27,271 nucleotides of DNA from the NCBI RefSeq assembly GCF_049615385.1, contig NZ_JBMZFL010000024.1. The stretch is one strand, 5' to 3'. Both the position numbers and the translations under genes were made by a program. This document shows positions 22,927 through 27,271 of the stretch, piece by piece. The stretch's first letter is position 1, and the number at the start of each line of letters is the position of its first letter. Below the pieces are notes generated by a model. It was given only the letters and a program-made list of their open reading frames with translations. It was not told the DNA's origin and did no database searches. Source of the stretch: Aequoribacter sp049615385. Its GTDB lineage: Bacteria > Pseudomonadota > Gammaproteobacteria > Pseudomonadales > Halieaceae.

Positions 22927-24698
22927 ATGGCTACAATCAACATTGGCGAACTGGCTACTACAACGCTCCGCAATCGACGAGAATCGCTAGCGGACAACGT
23001 AACTAACCACAACGCTTTATTTCGACGCATGAGCCAAAAAGGAAACGTATCAACCGCCGCAGGTGGTCGGACTATCCTTGAGGAACTCATGTACGCAGAG
23101 AACGCGACCGTTAACGCTTTTGCGTGTATTTAGGCTTATCGACTAAATGAAATTTTTCACGATTGCAGGTTTTGCAAAGGGTTTGAGCATTAGCTCGTTC
23201 TGCTTTGCCGCCAGCAAATCTTGGCACAATGTGGTCAAGCTCCAAGAATTCCTTGGAGTCGCACTGCGCGCATTGGTCATCTTTCCATTCGCGTTTTTGC
23301 CAATTAGTGAACATTTCAAGTCGGCCTCGCTTTCGGTTAAGGCGCGAGCCTTGCTTCTTACACTCCCAGGAGCAGTAAGAAGATTCACCTTGAGCGATTT
23401 GGGTTCTGTTTCTATAGAACGCTTTGCCGCATTGTTTGCAGCTAAGATCAGTTCCATTTTTGTACAGGGAAGCAAAACAGCTCTTAGAGCATGTCGTTGC
23501 GTACCCTTGTTTGATTTGGCTCTGACGGGCGTAAAAAGGTTTTTCACAAGCGATACAGTTTCTCGTTTCTCCTGTTTCTTGCAGGTGTTTAGCGCGGCAT
23601 TGTCTAGAGCATGTGATCGACCATCCCTTCTTGATTTGAGAGGGGTATCTATAGAATTCGGTGTCACAAACCGGACACCGGAGAATCTGGCCTTTACGCA
23701 TAGATAGTATTATACCTACTAGAATGCGGTCTTTAAATTCCTTCTGATTGACTTGGAAGCCTCGACGGAGGCGACAGGGGGCAAGCAGCGAAAGCGTGCA
23801 GCCTGAACGACTAAGCGAAGGAACCCGAAAGGGATGCGATAGTCTGAACTCCCATATAACGTTGGATTGAAGTGGGAGAGGGAAGTTGAAGTGCTTCCCC
23901 GCCTCGAAAGGGGTCTTAAAAGTAACAGAATGATCTTGGTATTCAGGGTTTGACACCCTATCCACTGAGCTCGGCGACACAATGGACGCGGCAGAATTCA
24001 ACTGGAAACAGTTGGCCGGTAACGTTGTCATCTCAGGTCTCGAAGGCGAGGTTCAAAACTCAGGCAAAGAGCGAATCATTAACTTGTTAAGCTCGCGCAT
24101 TGAAAACCTTCAGATTTCTTTACGCAATACTGCGGCTACTGCGGTTTACGCAGACGGCACAGGCAACAGCGGTAAAGAGTTTGGTGGTCTTCAATTGCTT
24201 GTTCAAGATGACCCAACTTCATCCAGCTCAATCGGCGGGATTAACCAGAGCACCTATTCATGGTGGAGAAACCAGACTACTGGCGATATTTCTACCCTGT
24301 CTAGCTCTAATATCCAAACCAACATGAACAGCCTTTGGTTGAATTGTGTACGCGGTACGGATAAGCCTGACCTAATCCCAAGTGACGCAAATACTTACAC
24401 CTTTTACGAGGAAAGTTTGCAGAGCTTGCAGCGCTTTAGCTCACCAGACATGGCTGACGCTGGCTTTACTTCATTGAAGTACAAGTCTGCTGACGTTGTT
24501 TATGATGACCAAGCGCCAACCGATCACATGTATTTCCTTAATACGGATTACTTGTTCCTACGTCCTCACGCTGATCGCCAGTTTGTTGCTCTTGAGCAGC
24601 GCCAGGCAATCAACCAGGACGCTACCGTGATCCCTGTAGTTTACGCTGGAAACATGACCGTTTCTAACCGTTCACTGCAAGGCATCTTGTACACATAA
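22927..24698 (+). CDS. Major capsid protein, split by group I intron
   Basis: The shell protein of the icosahedral head, HK97-fold type as in Bcep22-like podophages. Exon 1 is 22927-23111 and exon 2 is 23933-24698. Joining them gives 951 bases, 316 residues plus stop, in one frame. The N-terminal exon has INIGELATTTLRNR and GGRTILEELMYAENATV. The second exon continues WYSGFDTL...MDAAEFNWKQLAGNVVISGLE and ends NMTVSNRSLQGILYT, all typical of the family. Read unspliced, the first exon hits TAG at 23131-23133 and the frame of exon 2 has TGA at 23931-23933. AGGAG lies nine bases before the start. The junction would read ENATV-S-WYSGF, matching the family's spacing between ENxT and YSGY. Confidence 0.9.
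23111..23701 (-). CDS. HNH homing endonuclease with three zinc modules
   Basis: A 196-residue endonuclease read opposite to the capsid gene. Homing nucleases cut intronless alleles so that repair copies the intron in. The start is taken at ATG 23701 (MRKGQILRCPVC). The frame stays open upstream to 24031, but that part lies in ribozyme and exon sequence. Three tandem CxxC-x18-CxxxC zinc modules lie at residues 9-35, 49-75 and 88-114, each with an FY....(S/T)QI...G core. The HNH domain (about 144-183) has C144/C147, D156-H157, N171, C176/C179 and NREK. The stop codon TAA (23111-23113) covers the last exon base and first two intron bases. No Shine-Dalgarno is present. Confidence 0.88.
   Translation of the reverse strand: MRKGQILRCPVCDTEFYRYPSQIKKGWSITCSRQCRAKHLQETGETRNCIACEKPFYARQSQIKQGYATTCSKSCFASLYKNGTDLSCKQCGKAFYRNRTQIAQGESSYCSWECKKQGSRLNRKRGRLEMFTNWQKREWKDDQCAQCDSKEFLELDHIVPRFAGGKAERANAQTLCKTCNREKFHLVDKPKYTQKR
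23709..23737 (-). promoter_or_regulatory. Candidate promoter of the antisense homing gene
   Basis: On the minus strand a perfect TATAAT (23709-23714) lies 17 bases downstream of TTTAAA (23732-23737, four of six -35 matches). Transcription would begin around 23702, at or next to the ATG at 23701, giving a leaderless or nearly leaderless message. That fits the missing ribosome site. The spacer contains the ribozyme guide sequence (23726-23731), so one stretch serves both strands. Confidence 0.5.
23726..23932 (+). ncRNA. Group I ribozyme catalytic core
   Basis: Helices traced by eye: P1 guide 23726-23731. P3 TTCCTTC 23738-23744 with GAAGGAA 23817-23823. P4 CTTG 23752-23755 with CAGG 23775-23778. 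P5 GCCTC 23759-23763 with GAGGC 23768-23772. P6 GGC 23780-23782 with GCC 23801-23803, capped by a GAAA-looped stem. P7 GACTA 23809-23813 with TAGTC 23840-23844, the guanosine-binding helix. P8 CCC-GAAA-GGG 23824-23833. P9 CTCCCA 23849-23854 with TGGGAG 23873-23878. P9.1 GGGAAG 23880-23885 with CTTCCC 23894-23899. P9.2 CCTC-GAAA-GGGG 23902-23913. Only three bases separate P7 and P3, so there is no P7.1/P7.2 insertion of the IA subgroup. P2 appears to be absent. Confidence 0.87.
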
Positions 24699-24708
24699 GG
24701 AGTTTAAA

Positions 24709-25167
24709 ATGAGTGTAGGTATTGTAGGGGTCGATCTGACCCGCGTTGATACCAGCGCAGAATTTACCCCAGGCCGAATCTATGAAGCTGCGGATGGAAA
24801 AGTTTACAAGTATGTAAGCTATTCTGAAGAAGCGGCGGCTGTAGATGGTGTTGCTGGGGAGGTTGCTTACTTTGTTTCTGATACGGGTTATTTAGCCCAT
24901 GACGTAACGAGTGACCTTTCTGCATCTGATGAAGTAGGCGCAGGCGTGTTGCAAGCAGCATTGTCTGATAATGAGTATGGATGGATTCAAATCGAAGGCC
25001 CTGCAACGTTGACCATTGCGTTGACTGCGGGTGTTGACGGTGATCCTCTAACGCCAACGGGTGCCGGTGACGGTACTTTAGATGTAACTGCGGCGGCAAC
25101 GTCTGCGGTTTGTGCCTTTGCGGGTGACGCATCGGCGAATGAAATTATGTGTGCTTTCCCGCGCTAA
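24709..25167 (+). CDS. Capsid-associated (decoration-like) protein
   Basis: A 152-residue, acidic, all-beta-looking protein directly after the capsid gene with AAGGAGT upstream. Visible segments are VGVDLTRVDTSAEFTPG(R/T)-type N-terminus, GAGVLQAALSDNEYGWIQIEGPATLTIALTAG (split; residues about 77-108) and GDGTLDVTAAATSAVCA. This arrangement recurs in genes immediately downstream of Bcep22-like capsid genes. Position and composition suggest a head-stabilising or decoration protein; the structural role is inferred. Confidence 0.65.
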   Translation: MSVGIVGVDLTRVDTSAEFTPGRIYEAADGKVYKYVSYSEEAAAVDGVAGEVAYFVSDTGYLAHDVTSDLSASDEVGAGVLQAALSDNEYGWIQIEGPATLTIALTAGVDGDPLTPTGAGDGTLDVTAAATSAVCAFAGDASANEIMCAFPR

Positions 25168-25176
25168 TTTCTCTGG

Positions 25177-25210
25177 CTTCCCTCCCTTCGGGGAGGGTTA
25201 GCTGTTTTTT
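25177..25210 (+). terminator. Strong intrinsic terminator after capsid genes
   Basis: CCCTCCC (25180-25186) and GGGAGGG (25191-25197) enclose a TTCG tetraloop, followed after TTAGCTG by TTTTTT (25205-25210). GCT and AGC flanking bases can lengthen the stem. It would limit read-through from the highly expressed capsid genes into the connector genes. Confidence 0.9.
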
Positions 25211-25258
25211 GAAATGCTCCGGTTTTCGGGGTCAGTTTTAACAAAATGGTATGAATAA

Positions 25259-25807
25259 ATGGATCACTTAAGAGCACGGTTTTATGACCACGCGCAATTG
25301 AATGTTGAAGAGAGCAAGAAACTTGGATCTCAACAATATGACGATGTGCTAATGGTTGAGTTATCAGTCAAAGGCGCACGCGGTGAGTCTGTCTCAAAGA
25401 AAGTCACAGATAAAAACAAAGACGAGTTAATTGCCGAATACCCAGGCGCATGGGCGAAGTATAACGGCGAGATACTTGAAAACGATGGTACAGATCTAAA
25501 AGTATTAGATTTCTCACCAGCACGAATTAAAGAGCTTGAAGCGGTAGGCATTCTATCTGTTGAAGACCTCGTAAATATGGCGGATGCCAGCGCGATGAAA
25601 ATGCGCGAAGGCTCGACCATGAAGAACGCGGCCAAGAAGTGGATGGATGCGCAAGAGCTAGCAAAACACGAAGTTACGATGGAAGCCATTACAGATATGC
25701 AGGCTCAGATCGCGCAACTTCAAGAACAAAACAAAGCCTTGACTAAAAAGAAGCCAGGGCGACCACCAAAGGTAGATAATGCCGAAAACGCTACAGCAGC
25801 TGTGTAA
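25259..25807 (+). CDS. Helix-hairpin-helix phage protein near connector genes
   Basis: This 182-residue protein has an N-terminal beta region (VLMVELSVKGARGESVSKKV) and a YPGAWAKYNGE segment. A helix-hairpin-helix-like unit RIKELEAVGILSVEDLVNMA (about 87-106) follows, then a Gln/Lys coiled coil and an AT-hook-like KKKPGRPPK (about 163-171). The HhH after a PxxxxL segment is seen in small phage proteins encoded between capsid and connector genes. No clear Shine-Dalgarno precedes the ATG, which lies after the strong terminator, so a separate promoter is expected but not identified. It overlaps the next gene by 29 bases. Confidence 0.6.
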   Translation: MDHLRARFYDHAQLNVEESKKLGSQQYDDVLMVELSVKGARGESVSKKVTDKNKDELIAEYPGAWAKYNGEILENDGTDLKVLDFSPARIKELEAVGILSVEDLVNMADASAMKMREGSTMKNAAKKWMDAQELAKHEVTMEAITDMQAQIAQLQEQNKALTKKKPGRPPKVDNAENATAAV

Positions 25808-26486
25808 CGCCGCGCGCGAAGAGATTGGCTTTGATGTCCCTAGCGCGTATGCGTCAGCGACTGACCCAGATGGTAAGCAGATGTTCCGCATTGCTAACCG
25901 TCAGGGGTATGACCTCTCTCAAGCCGCTGTTGCATGGGCTGACTTAAAAACAGAAGCCACAATAACGCTGGTTGCAGCCACGCAGAGCTATGCGCTGGCC
26001 TCTGACTACCGTTATCTGGTGCCTGCCACAGAATGGGACCAGACCAACGAAAAGCGGCTGTCAGGGCCGCTGACAACGCGACAATGGGCGGTCTCTGAGC
26101 ATGGCGGCGAAGTATTTGGCTTGAACTGGCGCTATGAGATACGCGGTGGAAATATCGTGTTTTCTCAAACGGTGGCTACAGGTGATGCAGGTACGGTTAT
26201 TTCTTATGAGTACGTTTCGAAGAATTGGGCCAGGACTGCGGCGGATGCAGCAATTGCGGAATTTGCCTCAGATACAGATACCCAGTTGTTTGACGATGAC
26301 TTGTTTATTGCAGGTCTTAAGTGGCGCTTGAAACAGGCAAAAGGCTTTCCTTTTGAGGTTGAGTTAGCGCAGTACACCAATTGGCTTAATAGCTATATTG
26401 CGCGTGATGGTGGTATGCGTGACACAAACTTTATACATAGAGAAGTGTTAGGCGTGAACGTGCCGGAGACCGGCTTTGGTAGCTAG
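25779..26486 (+). CDS. Head-tail adaptor-type protein (235 aa)
   Basis: The N-terminus (LQQLCNAAREEIGFDVPSAY), the middle LASDYRYLVPATEWDQTNEKRLSGPLTTRQW (in two pieces, about 73-103) and the C-terminal LFDDDLFIAGLKWRLKQAKGFPF (about 170-192) form a pattern familiar from podophage adaptor/neck proteins that sit below the portal. These complete the head after packaging and attach the tail. It overlaps the preceding gene and is followed by a TTG-started tail gene. Confidence 0.7.
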   Translation: MPKTLQQLCNAAREEIGFDVPSAYASATDPDGKQMFRIANRQGYDLSQAAVAWADLKTEATITLVAATQSYALASDYRYLVPATEWDQTNEKRLSGPLTTRQWAVSEHGGEVFGLNWRYEIRGGNIVFSQTVATGDAGTVISYEYVSKNWARTAADAAIAEFASDTDTQLFDDDLFIAGLKWRLKQAKGFPFEVELAQYTNWLNSYIARDGGMRDTNFIHREVLGVNVPETGFGS

Positions 26487-27271
26487 AACGAAGGCGATTC
26501 CTTCGCCTGTAGGTGGATGGAATGCGCGCGACTCTTATGCGGACATGCCGCCGACTGATGCCGTTTTATTAGAGAACTGGTTTCCTTCTGAAGGGGCGGT
26601 GAATCTAAGAAAGGGCTATTCAAACCATCAAACAGGTTTAGGTGATTGGGTCGAAACCTTGATGGTTTATCACAATGGGACTACCGAACAATTACTTGCA
26701 GCGGCTGACGGGAATATTCGAAATGTGACTTCGGGCACCACGTCTCTAGCCTCTGGTTTCAGTGAGAACAAATGGCAGTATGCGACGCTTGGCGGGACCA
26801 TGGGGCTTGTCAACGGCACAGATGCACCTAGGACTTACGATGGCTCAACTTTAGGCACTATGACTCTCACAGGGCCAACGGCGGCTAATGTGATTGGTGT
26901 TGCGGTGCATGGGTCACGTTCTTACTTTTGGGAGGACGATTCGCAGTCGTTTTGGTATTCAGCGCTAAACACGATGGGCGGCACGGTTACTGAATTTGAT
27001 CTAGGCAATGTCGCTAATATTGCTGGTGAATTAGTCGAAGTGACCAATTGGACACACGACGGCGGTGATGGTGCGGACGATTATCTAGTATTTTTGTTCT
27101 CTGAAGGTGATGTGCTTATTTATCAAGGCACAGACCCAGGCAGCGCGGCTGATTTCGCTAAAATCGGCGCTTATCGGATAGCGCAGCCACTTGGACGGCG
27201 TTGTGCAATGAGTCTCGGCGGCGATGTGGTTCTGATGACCACAGACGGTTATGTGTTGTTATCTGAGGTTA
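26476..27271 (+). CDS. Tail protein, 5' part (runs off window)
   Basis: The start is TTG at 26476, eight bases after GGAG and overlapping the previous stop. The frame is open to the window edge (265 codons). It opens with VARTKAIPSPVGGWNARDS, then MPPTDAVLLENWFPSEGAVNLRKGY, which is common to a family of podophage tail proteins. Repeated beta strands with DGNI, NGTDAPRTYDG and EGDVLIY turns suggest a propeller-like fold, as in tail nozzle proteins. The 3' end is missing. Confidence 0.7.
   Translation, partial: MVARTKAIPSPVGGWNARDSYADMPPTDAVLLENWFPSEGAVNLRKGYSNHQTGLGDWVETLMVYHNGTTEQLLAAADGNIRNVTSGTTSLASGFSENKWQYATLGGTMGLVNGTDAPRTYDGSTLGTMTLTGPTAANVIGVAVHGSRSYFWEDDSQSFWYSALNTMGGTVTEFDLGNVANIAGELVEVTNWTHDGGDGADDYLVFLFSEGDVLIYQGTDPGSAADFAKIGAYRIAQPLGRRCAMSLGGDVVLMTTDGYVLLSEV

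Larger units (their letters stand above)
23112..23932 (+). mobile_element. Group I self-splicing intron with antisense homing gene
   Basis: An 821-base insertion in the capsid gene. Exon 1 ends GACCGT (23106-23111), which pairs six bases with the guide sequence GCGGTC (23726-23731), the last pair being the U-G wobble that marks group I 5' splice sites. The proposed intron ends with G at 23932, as required. The first bases of exon 2 (ATCTTG) can also pair imperfectly with bases just before the guide (P10). The HNH gene fills the loop between the two halves of P1. A second possible 3' site is G23938, which gives a capsid two residues shorter. The flanks of the element lie in coding sequence and leave it intact after splicing. 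Confidence 0.88.

Noticed and set aside
23112..23135. Alternative 5' splice site after AACGCT, using a local ACGC/GCGT hairpin.
   Set aside because: It lacks the U-G pair at the cut and leaves the six-pair guide at 23726-23731 unexplained.
23147..23707. 186-codon + strand open frame inside the intron.
   Set aside because: Shadow of the minus-strand HNH gene. Its residues show no domain, while the other strand has complete zinc and HNH motifs.
23939..23990. Minus-strand sequence resembling the 5' half of a tRNA (GCCGAGCTCAGTGGATAG).
   Set aside because: The D-arm-like stretch needs two wobble pairs, no anticodon stem forms, and the + strand is well explained as capsid exon 2 coding (YSGFDTLSTELGDTMDAAEF).
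23702..24031. N-terminal extension of the minus-strand HNH frame (110 more codons).
   Set aside because: It reads through the ribozyme core and capsid exon. The conserved zinc modules begin only after ATG 23701, and the extension has no domain.
23982..24698. Capsid exon 2 as a separate gene starting at ATG 23982.
   Set aside because: That ATG is internal. Conserved family sequence (WYSGFDTL) continues in frame upstream to the predicted splice site.
1..27271. CRISPR arrays, insertion sequences, integrase or att sites.
   Set aside because: No regularly spaced repeats, transposase motifs or integrase seen on either strand.

Overview
The window is a large part of a tailed double-stranded DNA phage genome (or prophage) with a P22/Bcep22-like podovirus structural programme: small and large terminase subunits, portal, scaffold, HK97-fold major capsid protein, ejection-type internal proteins and an adaptor-type connector, with no tape measure, sheath or major tail tube gene. 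The host looks Gram-negative: AGGAG-type ribosome sites, a lambda-Q-like antiterminator, a P22-like packaging set and a secreted protein with a Sec signal peptide. Nothing in the window identifies the host species, and I see no integrase, repressor or endolysin.

Layout. About 1-2650 is a tightly packed early/middle block: short unknown genes, a helicase-loader-like protein, a zinc protein, a small HTH protein, a RusA Holliday-junction resolvase and an MmcB-like nuclease. From 2650 to 4346 come a secreted Gln/Ser-rich protein, very small ORFs, and a protein resembling the lambda late antiterminator Q. Just after it lie a candidate late promoter and a clear intrinsic terminator (4405-4429), the arrangement of lambda Q - pR' - tR'. 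From 4468 to 6124 there is a cluster of five small membrane proteins including a 3TM-holin-family member. From 6136 to 11184 are three host-contact (fiber/adhesin) genes and a small companion. Terminase follows (11322-13123), then another fiber with a probable C1q/TNF-like head (13123-14385), the portal, an overlapping GNAT acetyltransferase, four virion/ejection-type genes (16509-21316), an FmdB-like zinc ribbon, scaffold, capsid, a capsid-associated protein, a strong terminator, two connector-region genes and the start of a tail protein cut by the window edge.

The outstanding element is at 22927-24698. The major capsid gene is split by about 0.82 kb that carries a compact group I intron ribozyme. 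P1, P3, P4, P5, P6, P7, P8 and P9-P9.2 can all be drawn by eye, and the guide sequence pairs six bases to the end of exon 1 with a U-G wobble at the cut. An HNH homing endonuclease with three tandem zinc modules is encoded inside the P1 loop on the opposite strand. Its stop codon straddles the 5' splice site, and its probable promoter overlaps the ribozyme guide sequence and would give a nearly leaderless mRNA. Joining the exons restores a 316-codon capsid frame.

Almost every gene is on the + strand with ATGA, TTGA, CTGA or TAATG junctions, indicating coupled translation. The only minus-strand genes are the homing endonuclease and a 92-residue membrane protein at 21282-21560.
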